Shown: positions 10,372 through 20,982, counted from the first letter of the stretch. The stretch: 59,815 nt of DNA from Bradyrhizobium manausense (GCF_001440035.1 NZ_LJYG01000032.1:1-59815); one strand, 5' to 3'. Program-made: numbers and translations. The notes: generated by a model not told the origin, from the sequence alone.

Positions 10372-11018
10372 TGCGGTGGCGGGATGCATGACGCCGCCGC
10401 GATCGGAAAGCAGTTTGCTGTCAGGCCGCAATGTTCTGATCCCGCAAATCGGCCGCAATCCAAAAGGGTTGCGGGGCGCGCATCTGGTTAGGTTTCAGGC
10501 CGGCGAAGAAAATCGGCGTCCATTGGCAATGGGCTGAGAAGATTTCGTTCGTTGTCAGTGCCGACAAGATCGTCCGCAGTGCGATGGGCTAACGAAACTT
10601 TGGAGAGTGGATAAAGCGGATGCTCCAGTCCATTCATCGTCAAAGATATCAGGTGCGTATTCGAAGGGTCGATATTCGTAAGCGGGCCAGCCGAGCGGGT
10701 CATCAACGCACAACGGCTGATGGGCTGTCCGGCGGCATCTGAGAACAGACCACCAAGTTCGTGGTCGTGATGGCGCCAGGTAGGTCTTTGCCTTCGCTGC
10801 CGCGTGTCCATCTGGCCGCCGCCCAAGTGATACCGAGGCGCTACCGCTGGCGGCAAGGGTGCCCGCCTCTGCCGCGGCTTTTTCCGACGCTTCGCACATC
10901 GTCGAAATGAAAGCGACTTCCTCAATCTTCTCGAAGAAGGCGCATCTCACGTTTGACGGCGGATCGGATCGGGAGAGTTTGAGGGAAAGGCAGAAATTGC
11001 GACCTTGCAATCGGGACT
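10372..11018. other. Spacer between chemotaxis receptor and nopM-like gene
   Basis: No gene can be supported. Minus-strand frames of 145 and 151 codons overlap each other in different registers without recognisable motifs, which suggests eroded or chance coding. An imperfect hairpin at 10374-10412 may terminate the receptor transcript. Confidence 0.45.
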
Positions 11019-12881
11019 TTATAAACTAAGGCCGCGCTCCCTGAGCACCCTGTGCATTACCTCCGTTTTGATCTCGCGAGCAATCTCATTGCGAATTCCC
11101 GGTCCGAGCTGCCGCTCCGCATCGTGCAGCCAGGGCGTGGATGAGGATGCTGGGTCGTCGCCGGTCAGGTGATAGTCGGCGAGCCGTTGCTGCAAGCGAG
11201 TTCGAAACTCATCGTCCATCGCATCGACGAGCCGCTCCTGCATCGCTGCATCCTCTTGGGGTGCGATGCGCCTCACCACGCTTTCCCAAGGTTGCCAGCG
11301 CGTAGCCAGATAGCCCGCGAAGCCCGTCGCCTCTTGCCTGCGGACCGACATCTCGGCGCTGGCAATGTCGTCCTCGGTGACGTGGGAGACGTTCAAGAAG
11401 CGCATATCCGGAGCGATGTGCCGCAGTTCCAGCGGCTCTCGCAGCTGGGTCTGGTATGCAAGATAGACTTCTATCTCGTCGATATCGGCCTCCGGGTCGG
11501 CGCGGCGAAGCGAATTGACCGTCTCGCGCGCGATCTCGTTTAGCGCCTCCAAGCGGAACATGACACGGCCATGTTGGAGCAGTTCGTCAAGGCGTCCGTC
11601 GTACGCGCCGTCCTGAACGTCAGCGTTCAGGCGCGCAGTCCGCATGCCGTTCCAGGTCAAAGTAATGCGGTCCTCGCAACTCTCGCTCGCTGCAAAAGCC
11701 AGCTGAAAAAACTGCTCGCGCAATTGCGGCCTGGCCGCCGCCTGCTGCAGATCGTCGACCACCGCTTGTCGGAAGGAGTCGTTTCTAGAGTTCACAGTGC
11801 CCCGTAGCCTGTCGAGAAAACGAGCATAATCCTGGGCACCCGGCTCTTGGGCGAAGCCCTGCCAGGCAACCACCGCATCCGCCTGCCCCTCAAGCCAATC
11901 CGCGACGACCTCATGCAGGGGCCGCGGCTCAACCTCCAGCACTCCCTCGGCCATTGAGAAAAAGATCTGCGGGCCAGCATAGTCCCCCGAATGCATGGTT
12001 GTCGCGAGGTTGGTCTGCACCGCCCCGGGCAGCGGATTATTCTCGAGGTCAACGCTGGAGTCGCGACCCAGCTGCGTCATCAAGGTCGCGGGCACGCTGG
12101 TAATCTGGTTATTGCTGGCGCCGAGCCATAGGAGGTCTGGCGGCACCGACGCGGGCAGACTGCTCAGCTGGTTGTTGTTAGCACTGAGCCATTCGAGCCC
12201 GGCCGGGAGCTCGGGCAGATTGGCCAGTTGATTGTAGTCGACGTTCAGACGCTCGAGCTCGGCTGGAAGGTCGGGCAGGCTGGTTAGCCGATTGCCGCTG
12301 GCGTCCAACTCTCGAAGGTCTGCCGGAAGGATCGGCAGATTCGTCAGCTGGTTGTTGGTGACGTTCAAGCGGCGGAGCCCACGCGGTAAATTTGCAGGCA
12401 TGCTGGTCAATCCGTTACTGATCGCGTAGAGCCGCCGCAGCGCGGCTGGAAGCTCGGGCAGACTGGCCAGCCGATTATTGCTAGCGTAGAGCCGCTGGAG
12501 ACCGACCGGAAGGTTATCGGTCACGCTAGTCAGCTGATTATTATCGACATTCAGGCGACGCAGCCCGGCCGGCAGGGGGACGGGCAATGCAGTCAGGGAC
12601 AGGGACGACAGATCCAGCGTCTCGTTGAGATCACCCTCCTGCTGCCAAGCCCTCGTCCGACTGACCGCCTGTTGCCGATCCTCATCCGCGTGCCGCGCCT
12701 CTTCGGCAGCCCAGCTCGCCAGGACCTGATCCTGCGATGAGGCTGGATTCGTCGCGCCCGGCAGCGCATCCGTCAAGGCTTCACCCCACTGCGCCGCAGC
12801 CGGGGAGCCTGGTTCTGAATTTTCAGAATCGGAAGCCTCGGAAGAAGTGCCAGCACCAAGCTGGGCCCGCTCTAAATTCAT
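11019..12881 (-). CDS. nopM: NopM-like type III effector, LRR-NEL E3 ubiquitin ligase
   Basis: The 620-residue protein has a disordered polar N terminus (about 1-100) of the kind that carries a secretion signal. About nine short leucine-rich repeats of the bacterial LPx type follow (about 100-270), with recurring L..L....NQLTSLP units. The C-terminal NEL domain holds the active-site cysteine in ESCEDRITLTW (Cys402) and the conserved AYQTQLREPLEL and LNVSHVTEDD stretches. This architecture matches IpaH/SspH/NopM effectors, which transfer ubiquitin to host proteins through a Cys intermediate; the LRR selects the target and restrains the ligase. A strong tts box lies 194 bases upstream. The length is close to known NopM proteins and the frame is intact. 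Confidence 0.93.
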   Translation of the reverse strand: MNLERAQLGAGTSSEASDSENSEPGSPAAAQWGEALTDALPGATNPASSQDQVLASWAAEEARHADEDRQQAVSRTRAWQQEGDLNETLDLSSLSLTALPVPLPAGLRRLNVDNNQLTSVTDNLPVGLQRLYASNNRLASLPELPAALRRLYAISNGLTSMPANLPRGLRRLNVTNNQLTNLPILPADLRELDASGNRLTSLPDLPAELERLNVDYNQLANLPELPAGLEWLSANNNQLSSLPASVPPDLLWLGASNNQITSVPATLMTQLGRDSSVDLENNPLPGAVQTNLATTMHSGDYAGPQIFFSMAEGVLEVEPRPLHEVVADWLEGQADAVVAWQGFAQEPGAQDYARFLDRLRGTVNSRNDSFRQAVVDDLQQAAARPQLREQFFQLAFAASESCEDRITLTWNGMRTARLNADVQDGAYDGRLDELLQHGRVMFRLEALNEIARETVNSLRRADPEADIDEIEVYLAYQTQLREPLELRHIAPDMRFLNVSHVTEDDIASAEMSVRRQEATGFAGYLATRWQPWESVVRRIAPQEDAAMQERLVDAMDDEFRTRLQQRLADYHLTGDDPASSSTPWLHDAERQLGPGIRNEIAREIKTEVMHRVLRERGLSL

Positions 12882-13057
12882 CGATGCCGTTCTTCGGTAC
12901 TAAATTAGGGAATACGCCGGAGCGTGAATCTTGAAGCTCATTCGCCGGCCGAGCACTTGCAGCAAGACGCAAAAGCAGGTCCGCACAAATCCCGGCTTTC
13001 GAATGGGTTGATTGATCCGAGTTGACCAAGCCGGACCTCAGTCCAGTTCGATATGTT

Positions 13058-13094
13058 CTCCTCCTAAAAGGGATACCTGTCGACAAGCTGACGA
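13058..13094 (-). promoter_or_regulatory. tts box (TtsI-binding site) for the nopM-like gene
   Basis: On the minus strand the site reads TCGTCAGCTTGTCGACAGGT from 13094. It matches the core tts consensus except for two positions in the right half. The nopM-like start is 194 bases downstream in the same direction, a spacing similar to that of the nopD box. Confidence 0.82.
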
Positions 13095-13143
13095 GCCTTG
13101 TTCCTTGTCGAACTCGGGTCTGCATAACCCTGTTGGTGGTACG

Positions 13144-13536
13144 GGCGTTCCAGACTGTAAAGCGCTTCAGGAACGGAACTGCCAGTGCTTCCTCGCCACT
13201 CTCTGTAGCTCGCTGCTTTTCAACATTTGGCACCAAGCGGTCAGCATAGACCACTGTCGTACCACGCTCGCCCTTGCGCACATGGCCGCCGAGCGCTATC
13301 GCCTGGCGGAAGGTGAGCCAGCTCTGACCGGCGAAGCCACGCTCGAAGACCGCGCCCCAAAGTATGGTCGCGGCGTTGTTTGGTATCGCGAGCGGCGCCT
13401 CTGCCGCCGCCGTTCCCCACGGCTGCACCCAAGGCACACGGCCGGCTTCGAGCTCGGCAATGATCCTATTGGTAATTTCGTCATAAAGGCCTGCCCGGTT
13501 CTGGCCGGTCCCGTTGCGAGGATGTCGTTTTGACAT
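13144..13536 (-). pseudogene. ardC: Truncated ardC-like antirestriction gene (N-terminal fragment)
   Basis: From ATG at 13536 the first about 131 codons match the N-terminal ssDNA-binding region of ArdC/YdaI-type proteins (YDEITNRIIAELEAGRVPWV, SWLTFRQAIALGGHVRKGER, PFLKRFTVWNA). After that the frame runs on but the family similarity stops, and the C-terminal metalloprotease-like domain is absent. Compared with the second copy at 52689, about ten residues are missing after IPNNAAT (no GRSYSGIN stretch). The break lies about 50 bases before the nopM tts box, so the effector cassette seems to have replaced the 3' part of the gene. Confidence 0.75.
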
Positions 13537-14139
13537 CGCGTTTCTCCCAGAACGGGCGCCGGCGAGACTCTCTCGCGGCTACAAACCCGTCACGGCAGAA
13601 GGCTCCCCTCTCACTCTAGTAAGCTCTGCCAGGCAAAACGGGCTACGACGGCAGCCCCACAGAGCGAAGCTGCACGCCAGCTCAAGAATAACTTCGGCGT
13701 CCTGCAAACGACGGCGCTCGAGCTCGCGCCGAGCGTAGCAAAGAAGGTCGCAGCGGGAGCCAGCATAGCGCCGCGATTCGGCGACGTCGGATCTGCTTCG
13801 GTCCAAAACGGAGAGCATTCGCTGGAGTGACCAGATCCGAAACAAAGCAGTTCGGGCAAGCATTGATGGCCAGGATCAGAGCCGCGCGAGCCGCGAGGCG
13901 ACACCTTTCGGTTGAAGAACCTGATGCCTGACTGCGCAAACTGATCTTAGCGGAGGGAAGGGTCTGGTGTTTCGATGTGCCACTGCGGTATGTCGATCTA
14001 AGCTCAATAACGACTCTTCCGCGTGAACGACGCCAGCCCAAACGGACGAGATTGTCCGACAGCGGAATCATCTTTCGACTGGAGGGCTCGCTCAATGGAA
14101 AACGGGTTGGTGGAGTTCTGGTAGACCAATAAGCTTGAT
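13537..14139. other. Spacer between ardC fragment and MATE gene
   Basis: No complete gene is visible. On the plus strand, about 13580-13830 reads as a helical, Ala-rich open frame (for example LKNNFGVLQTTALELAP) with no start codon or ribosome site, so it could be the tail of a lost gene. Confidence 0.4.
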
Positions 14140-15573
14140 TTACGAGCTTGCCGGACACCTCTGCGGAGCATACCTGTTCGCGAGGAGCAAGAAACGCACG
14201 ACGAGAAGACCCGCGTAGATAATCGTCCCGATTGACAAGCCGATCCAGATACCAATTGCACCAAGCCCGATCTTCAAGCCAAGCACGTAGCTAAGAGTGA
14301 AACCGATCGGCCAATTAGCTATGCAAGCGAACAGAAGCGGGACGCGCGTGTCCCTAAGTCCGCGCAAACCGCCCGCCGCAATGTGCTGCGCGGCATCACT
14401 GATGAAGAAGCTCGCGCCGACCAAAAGGAGGTTTGCGGCCAAATCTGTCGTCGCGCCGACACCGTCAGTCGTCCCGTCCAGAAACAGGCGGGCGATTTCA
14501 AAACGCACGACGACAACCGCGATAGTCAGTATCGCAGCAGCGATCGTGCCAAGGAGTATAGCAATCAGCCCCGCTCTCTTGACACCTGGACCGTCGCCGC
14601 GACCGACGGCGTGACCGACGCGCACGGCCGCCGCCGTGCTGATGCCTAGTGGAACCACGAATAGGACCAAGTCGACCTGAAAGGCGATCTGATGGGCTGT
14701 AAGCGCTCTGATGCTGACGAGGCCCGCCAGCAGCCCGGCGGCCGAAAAAAGTCCGTATTCCAGCAAAACAATGAGCGAGATCGGAATTCCCATCGCGATC
14801 AATCGCCTCATGAACGACCAATCGAATTGCCACAGACGCGCGAGCACGTGATAGTCACGGAAGGGGAGGCGCATTGTGGCGAACCACAACACGGCCAAGA
14901 ACATCGTCAAGTTCACGAAGCTGCTCGCAAGGCCGGCTCCGAAAAGCCCAAGCGGCGGCAGACCCAGCTTCCCATAGATCAGCAAATAAGCCACGAGCGC
15001 GTTGAGAGGGATGGCCCCAATCGCGATCCACAAGACCGGCTGCGGCCGGTGGACCGCAGCCATGAAGTTGCGAAAACCGTGAAACCACAGTGCCGGCACC
15101 GCGCCCCAAACTAGTCCGAACAGGTATTGCTGCGCCAGGCGCGCCATCTCGGGCGCCTGGCCCAAAGCAAGCAGTATTTGCTCTCCGTGGAGCCCGAAGG
15201 CCATGATCGGGATCGATAGCAGCAACGCCGCCCAGAGTCCCATGCGCAGCGTCCGTCGCACAGCGGCACGGTTTTTCGCCCCGAGCGCCTGCGCTGCCAG
15301 CGGCGCGATCGGGGTCAGCAAACCAATGCCAAGGGTGAACCCTATGAGGTAGATCGCGATGGCTAACGCAGCCGCAGCAAGCGGCTCCGGGCCGATGCGC
15401 CCGATCAAGGCAAGATCGGTGGCCATCATTACGACTTGACCAAACTGCGTCAGCACCATCGGCCAGGCGAGCTTCGCAAGTTCAGCAAGCTCGATGACGA
15501 CCTGATGATAAGCGCTAGGTGTCGTCCGTTTGAACTGGATGGCCAGGACCATTTTTTCCGCTCGTTGATTCAT
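14140..15573 (-). CDS. MATE family multidrug/metabolite exporter (NorM type)
   Basis: The 477-residue protein has about twelve hydrophobic helices with the two-fold layout of MATE exporters. It opens with WPMVLTQFGQVVMMATDLAL and has the matching second-half segment GIPISLIVLLEYGLFSAAGL. Other family-typical regions are LTAHQIAFQVDLVLFVVPLG and AAGGLRGLRDTRVPLLF. Such inner-membrane proteins expel cationic or aromatic compounds in exchange for Na+ or H+. In a symbiosis island, flavonoids or plant toxins are plausible cargo, but nothing in the sequence fixes the substrate. The gene appears to be transcribed alone. The ATG at 15573 starts a family-length protein, so I keep it. Confidence 0.92.
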   Translation of the reverse strand: MNQRAEKMVLAIQFKRTTPSAYHQVVIELAELAKLAWPMVLTQFGQVVMMATDLALIGRIGPEPLAAAALAIAIYLIGFTLGIGLLTPIAPLAAQALGAKNRAAVRRTLRMGLWAALLLSIPIMAFGLHGEQILLALGQAPEMARLAQQYLFGLVWGAVPALWFHGFRNFMAAVHRPQPVLWIAIGAIPLNALVAYLLIYGKLGLPPLGLFGAGLASSFVNLTMFLAVLWFATMRLPFRDYHVLARLWQFDWSFMRRLIAMGIPISLIVLLEYGLFSAAGLLAGLVSIRALTAHQIAFQVDLVLFVVPLGISTAAAVRVGHAVGRGDGPGVKRAGLIAILLGTIAAAILTIAVVVVRFEIARLFLDGTTDGVGATTDLAANLLLVGASFFISDAAQHIAAGGLRGLRDTRVPLLFACIANWPIGFTLSYVLGLKIGLGAIGIWIGLSIGTIIYAGLLVVRFLLLANRYAPQRCPASS

Positions 15574-17635
15574 ACGACACCGCTGTCCGTTGTTTCCTCG
15601 GGCCCATCATCGCTGCTTTATGAAGAAGAATATCCGGTTGCCTCGGCCTCGGACCTAGCGAAACGATGCCACGTCAGATCTTGCTCAGGTCCGTTCGAGA
15701 CGACACGCGTCAGCGCGATGGATTTGCAAGCTTGGTTTCTATCCGCTGCTCTCGCTGTGACGAGAGCAGCTCAGCCACCTCCACCGGCGCTCCATCTTTG
15801 TTGAAAGAAGACGCAGTTGATTGCCATTACGCAGCGATCGCCGATCACTGGTGCCGTATGGTGCGAACCGGATTGCGACATTTGCCATCGCATTGTCAAA
15901 ATCGCACGCGGGCGCACAGCCGGGCTCCGTGACCTTGAGGATCTTGAAGTTGCGACCCACGCATACTGGTAGCTGGTATCACACAACGTGATCCTCGAGC
16001 GGCTGTTCTGAATAGGTCCAACTATTCAAAGCTCATGCCAATGCGAGCACCTTGAATTAGAAGCCGATCTGCCAGACTGGTCGTGTCCTGGTCCTGACAG
16101 CAGGTCGCAAATCTGACAATCAGCATCAGCGAGCTTCTCTCGATCTCTTTGGGGCAAAACGTTCATGCGTGAACGCGAACGATTGGCTCTCTTCGGTATC
16201 GATCGCTCAGATTCTTAGGTGTTCAAAGGGCGCTGCGCTATTCTCGATAGTTGATGCGTTAGTCTTCATGGGTCTGATCTTGGACCGGCTCAGTACGCAA
16301 GCGTGATGAAATTGGGATAAATCATCGTTGCCCTTTACGTCATTGCTCGAGCTGATTTCCGCTGCAAAACACCAAGTTTTTCCGAAGGAAACCCGCATCA
16401 CACCCTGCGCTCACCTCGAACCCCCATGGTTCGGACCATGTTCTATTTCGCGCGTTGCAAAAGACAATATCGCGCGACTGAGAATAGGAGATCGACAACT
16501 TCGGTCATTCGGTTCTCGGCGCTGACCGGCCGGAGCTACGCCCGGCTTTCACCCCTTCGTCGAACATCCCACAGGTCTCATTGTGCTCTTGAAGCAACGA
16601 AGGAGACTTCAAGCGAGATCGCGGGTGCATACCCTTCCGTGGCTCTGTGCGGGCGCCCAGCAAAAAGCGAAGAATTTGATCTGCGACGTTACGGGCCTGG
16701 CTTGACGCATGGCGCTGCCACGCAGCCGGGAGAATGTATCGGTGCGGCCCGAGAAGACGCGCGGCAGCTCACAAGGGAGCACCGCATTGCATTCCCCGGC
16801 GTCGACGGCAATCCTTAAGCGTAACGATGCCCACGGAAGGGAAAGTCCGAACCCGGCCCGCGGAACGCAATAGGACTCTGGATCAGAACCCCTTCGGCGA
16901 GGAACACATCTTGGCGCGTGGGTTATTGAAGCCGGATGGCCGAGGCGCTAACGCGGCTCGGTTCGAGGGCGGTGCGGCGCGCGCACGAAAACGCGAAGAC
17001 GTTAAGCGCCCGAAAGGTCGACTTCCTCCCTGGCCATTGTCCTAGCATCCTAAATTCTGATTTGAAGTATTGGAAAAAGCTGCTTTAGCTGCGTGCTCCT
17101 GCCAAAGCCTGTCTTTGGTCGCAAATTCGGCTTTGAATCGGCAGTCTATTTCGAGAGCATAACTGGAAGCGGGAAGTTTTGGAGCGACCATTTCATTCCT
17201 TTAACATGTTGGTCTCATCGACGACGGTTGCTTAACCTGAGTCGCTTGGACCGGGCTAGCAGTCGCGTCATTTCCTGCAAAAATCGGTGTGTAGCGCGCC
17301 ACCGGCAACCTTAGGGCTCCACCCGGGGAAGGGATTGGCGCGCCCCTTTAAACCGCCGACGCAATGAGGGCTTCGGCACGCTTACGGCAGAGGCAGTCAG
17401 GCCTTCGAGCGCCCACAATACGGCCCCGGTTCGAGGGCTCTAGTCCTTTTGCTGCGAGCGAATCGCCCATATATTCCCAAAATGGGCGGTTTTGCGATCA
17501 ATACTGACCCAGATAAGGGAAATAGTAGGATTCGGCCGCACAAGCCCTCTTGGCGGCCTTTCAGTGTTTTCGCTTTTAAAGGGGATGCGGCGTGACATTT
17601 CACATGAACTTGCGCGTGCAACAGGAGGATGCATC
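15574..17635. other. Two-kilobase gene-poor tract
   Basis: I find no supportable gene. Frames on both strands are under about 130 codons, lack motifs and have no ribosome sites. The last 150 bases form the leader of the FixJ-like gene; a frame-compatible upstream start at 17492 exists but would add a non-conserved 48-residue extension. Confidence 0.45.
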
Positions 17636-18307
17636 ATGAGCGAGCGGTCGCAAGTATCGCAGCCGCGCACAGATGCCGATGAGCCGATCGTCTTGATCGT
17701 CGACGACGACGCTTCGATGCGCAAGGCTCTCACAAATCTGTTTGAATCGGTGGGGCTCAAGGTCAAGGCTTTTGGCTCAGCGGCGGAGATTTTGCAGGCG
17801 AAGCCGCCCGAGGTGCCGAGCTGCCTCGTGCTTGACATCCGCCTACCAGGATCGAGCGGCCTCGATCTGCAGTCCGATCTCGCCGAGGCCAAGATCGACA
17901 CGCCTATTATCTTTATCACAGGTCATGGCGATATTCCCATGACCGTCCAGGCCATGAAGAGCGGTGCGGTCGACTTCCTGACCAAGCCGGTACGCGAGCA
18001 GGACCTCCTCGACGCGGTCCGGGCCGCGATCGAACGAGACCGCAAGCGGCGCGACCTCGACAAAACAGTCGTTGACCTGCGATCCCGGTTCGAAAACCTG
18101 ACCCCACGCGAGCGCGATGTTCTCGCCCTGGTCACTTCCGGACTGCTGAACAAGCAGGTGGCGGGCGAGCTTGGACTGGCAGAAATTACCGTCAAAATCT
18201 ACCGCGGGCAGGTCATGCGCAAAATGGGCGCGAAGTCGCTGGCCGATCTCATTAGAATGAGTGAGGGTCTCGGAATTTCTCGCCCAAAGGGGAACTTACA
18301 AACCTAA
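17636..18307 (+). CDS. FixJ/NarL-type response regulator
   Basis: The 223-residue protein has a receiver domain (about 15-130) with the acidic pocket IVDDDAS, phospho-acceptor Asp in LVLDIRLPGSSG, the FITGHGDIPM switch region and Lys in DFLTKPV. A LuxR-type helix-turn-helix follows (about 150-210, LTPRERDVLALVTSGLLNKQ). Phosphorylation by an unlinked histidine kinase would activate DNA binding. The ATG at 17636 is chosen because AGGAGG lies seven bases upstream. The family includes FixJ, NodW and NwsB; I cannot say which, if any, it corresponds to. No kinase gene is adjacent. A receiver-only gene follows after 72 bases. Confidence 0.9.
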   Translation: MSERSQVSQPRTDADEPIVLIVDDDASMRKALTNLFESVGLKVKAFGSAAEILQAKPPEVPSCLVLDIRLPGSSGLDLQSDLAEAKIDTPIIFITGHGDIPMTVQAMKSGAVDFLTKPVREQDLLDAVRAAIERDRKRRDLDKTVVDLRSRFENLTPRERDVLALVTSGLLNKQVAGELGLAEITVKIYRGQVMRKMGAKSLADLIRMSEGLGISRPKGNLQT

Positions 18308-18379
18308 GTATACTTTCTAATCCTGCATCCCGCCTCCACTTTCCAACGTACGGCCGCAACCGCGGCGAGTAGTTTGTCA

Positions 18380-18742
18380 ATGCCCTCTGTCATTTCCCTC
18401 ATCGACGATGATCCATCCGTTCGTACCGCAACGAACAACCTCCTGGCAGCGTATGGATACTTGGTCCATACTTTTGCCTCCGCCGAGGAGTTCCTCCGCG
18501 CGCCCCAATTGAGTGAAACGTCGCGCGTCATTACTGACGTCCAAATGTCGGCCATGAGCGGAATTGACCTACTCACGCATATGCGCAGCCTCGGTCATCG
18601 TATGCCTTTCATCTTCATCACGGCCTTTCCAGACGATGCCGTGCGCTCGCAAGCGATCAAGGCTGGAGGAAGCTGCTTTCTTGCCAAACCTTTTGCCACG
18701 GCCGCGTTGATCAAGTGTTTGACGATTGCGCTATCTGGGTAA
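18380..18742 (+). CDS. Stand-alone receiver (CheY-like) domain protein
   Basis: This 120-residue protein is a receiver domain and nothing else: SLIDDDPSVR acidic pocket, Asp in VITDVQMSAMSG, FITAF and the FLAKPF lysine. With no output domain it probably acts as a phosphate sink or protein-protein switch. It follows the FixJ-like gene by 72 bases on the same strand and is likely cotranscribed, which suggests the pair shares a kinase. ATG at 18380 is preferred over the TTG two codons upstream. Confidence 0.82.
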   Translation: MPSVISLIDDDPSVRTATNNLLAAYGYLVHTFASAEEFLRAPQLSETSRVITDVQMSAMSGIDLLTHMRSLGHRMPFIFITAFPDDAVRSQAIKAGGSCFLAKPFATAALIKCLTIALSG

Positions 18743-20190
18743 GGTGGAACTAGCGCGTGAGAGGCCCTAGCCTCCGCGGCATTCCTTCCCAAATCAGGAA
18801 CGTTGCGAGTTTCCCGCCAGTCCTCTGAACGCAAGCCAAGAAAAAATAATCGGTCCAACATCTGATTAGCCTCGCTCATCGCTCCTGCCCCGGCGCAAAG
18901 ACGGTCAATTCCACTCAAACCATAACATCCGGCGCCGAGGCGTCTTCCTCGCCCTGCCTTATGGGGGCAAGGTGAGGTCAGCGACCCTGCACTTTCTGCT
19001 TGCCGGCAGTAGTCCGCCCGATTCTGCCAGAGACTTTCGCCGCTTCAGCCGCAGCTTCGCATCTTTCGGCATGGACCCAAAACTGCCGCGCTCGAAGAGC
19101 CACGAATTTGGCTTCGCATCAGCGCTTTCTGGTAACCCCAAGATTCCGTCGTGCTGCTCGTGTTAGCTCCTCCAAACAGGCCTCGATTAGCCTATTGTGA
19201 GACGGAGCAAGGGTGTGCCAGCGCGAGCTCTAAGCGCCTGATCGCACCTCGCAAGAATTCGGGAAGTTGCGATGGCACGCGTGCTTTGAATCTCACACTG
19301 TGCGCCGCTCTCAGGTCGAATAAGATCGAGGGGCTGACGCGGCCCCTTCCACCGGACCGATCTGACGCAGTTTAATCGACTAACTGGACAAGATTCTATC
19401 TTATGAGAATGGCAAGAGCGCAGAAGGAGGTCAGCAGCTGACACACCAACGAATTTGTGAGAACCATTGAGTTGATCAAGTTGACCAGGTCAGACTAGCG
19501 GCAATCGAAGTTAGATAGACGCTGATCGACGTTAAGCTCCGGACCGCATCCCTCGCCTGGTTTGCCATCACGTTCTCCGTCACTTATGCTCATTGCCATG
19601 ACGATGCCGCGGCCCTTTCATTCTCTTACACCGAGCAGACCACACAAGGGCACACAGCGTACAATCTGACGCAGCGTGAGGTTCAACCCACATCCGGGAG
19701 CACCCGGGTCTGAGATAGTTGCAGTAGCTGCAGCGTCGGATTATTTGCTATCTTCAAAGTCGCATCACCAATGCTCCCAGGTGATGTGGGGGGCGGAATC
19801 GGCGTTTTTTTCGATCCTGCCGTCGGTGCCGCCCCACTCTACTCTTCACGACCCGTCGTCAGGAGTGGAGTGAAACTGCGGCTGCGTCTGGTTGCGTCCC
19901 GGAGACGGATCCGCGATGGTCAGCCTCTCCGGGAAAGAGGGAAAGCGCCGTCGAGCCGTGCACTATGTACTGGCTCTGTTTTGCGTCAATTTCCCCGCGC
20001 GGGTGACTCTGCCACGAGGCCATGTTCCGTGGCACGAGACGGACACCTCCGCAGCATTCGCCGATTAGTTGGCCAAGCCATGCTGAACGGTCTGCGTGGG
20101 ATCTGAAGAAAGCGTCCTTCTCGAGGGTGTCAACGTCTCAACTGAAGATGTCGCGCTTTCTGAGCGGCTGCTGCAAGAACTTATCGGCAT
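18743..20190. other. Gene-poor tract with an exported-protein-like remnant
   Basis: No intact gene is visible. On the plus strand about 19540-19709 encodes a hydrophobic stretch followed by a polar segment (LSFSYTEQTTQGHTAYNL) ending at TGA (19707). It resembles a small exported protein, but there is no start codon after the upstream stop, so I regard it as a possible relic. Confidence 0.4.
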
Positions 20191-20982
20191 TCACCAGCTT
20201 TTCTTAAATCCGGCTGTCACGCTCAAGTTCGTGCTGCCTTGTGCGGTCTCCCCGATGGCGCTGGAGACGGTGATACCGCTGGACAGCGTCTGCTCGGCGC
20301 CAACGCTTCGCAGCCATTTGTCGTCGGTAGTCGACATGGTTTGGCCAACGACAAAGCTCATGCCGATCCCGGTGATTGTGACTTTGGCCGAGTTATGGGT
20401 CTCGTAGTTGCGCATCACCTGCCCGAACAGCCCCGCGAAGGGTACCTGCCCCTTCTGGACCACATCGCAATCGAACTGCAATGCTAGCGAATCATGGCTC
20501 CGCAGCGGCACCCACTTGATGAGTGAGGTACCGAGCTTGCTACTCTGCTCGCCAGCATCAAAGCGCGCGCTCACTACGGTTTTATCCCAGACGAAGCCTG
20601 CGCCGGGAGCGGTGGCTGCAGCCCAGGCAATGGCGGAGGATTGCGGTGCGTTGCCGCCATTGGCGGCCTTCTCAGCCAGCAAATCCCATGTTGTGGTGGG
20701 CTCCCGCGCAACAGTCATGTCGGCTCCGATCCGAGTGTCCCAGAACGGAGAAATCGACTTTTTGACGGCGACTTCGAAGGCGCCGTTTGATTTCGTGCTG
20801 GACGACCAATTCAGACTGTCGTCAGCGGCTCCAGCTTGCGCGGCGGACGGCATCGCGGCCAATATAGACGCAAAAACGAACGCGGCAGCCCGGAGCGTCG
20901 ACTTGGCTCCGTCAACTCCTGACGCGAATTCTACAATGTTGCCCGCAGTGGACTCCGCACGCGCAAGAAACGGATTTGTCAT
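20191..20982 (-). CDS. Exported, outer-membrane-like protein of unknown function
   Basis: The 263-residue protein carries a signal peptide preceded by an unusually long polar N terminus. The hydrophobic core is LRAAAFVFASILAAM with a probable cleavage at SAAQAGA near residue 50. The rest alternates polar and hydrophobic residues in beta-strand fashion and ends in Phe-Lys-Lys-Ser-Trp; a terminal aromatic residue is typical of outer-membrane barrels. A later start would give an ordinary signal peptide, but no good ATG is available. There is no recognisable enzyme motif. It stands alone in gene-poor DNA. Confidence 0.65.
   Translation of the reverse strand: MTNPFLARAESTAGNIVEFASGVDGAKSTLRAAAFVFASILAAMPSAAQAGAADDSLNWSSSTKSNGAFEVAVKKSISPFWDTRIGADMTVAREPTTTWDLLAEKAANGGNAPQSSAIAWAAATAPGAGFVWDKTVVSARFDAGEQSSKLGTSLIKWVPLRSHDSLALQFDCDVVQKGQVPFAGLFGQVMRNYETHNSAKVTITGIGMSFVVGQTMSTTDDKWLRSVGAEQTLSSGITVSSAIGETAQGSTNLSVTAGFKKSW

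Noticed and set aside
10488..11010. Minus-strand frames between the chemotaxis receptor and nopM
   Set aside because: Two overlapping registers compete, neither has a recognisable motif, and no ribosome site supports a start.
17480..17510. Possible FixK/FNR box upstream of the FixJ-like gene
   Set aside because: Only one half-site (ATCAA) is present; the other half does not match TTGAT at the right spacing.
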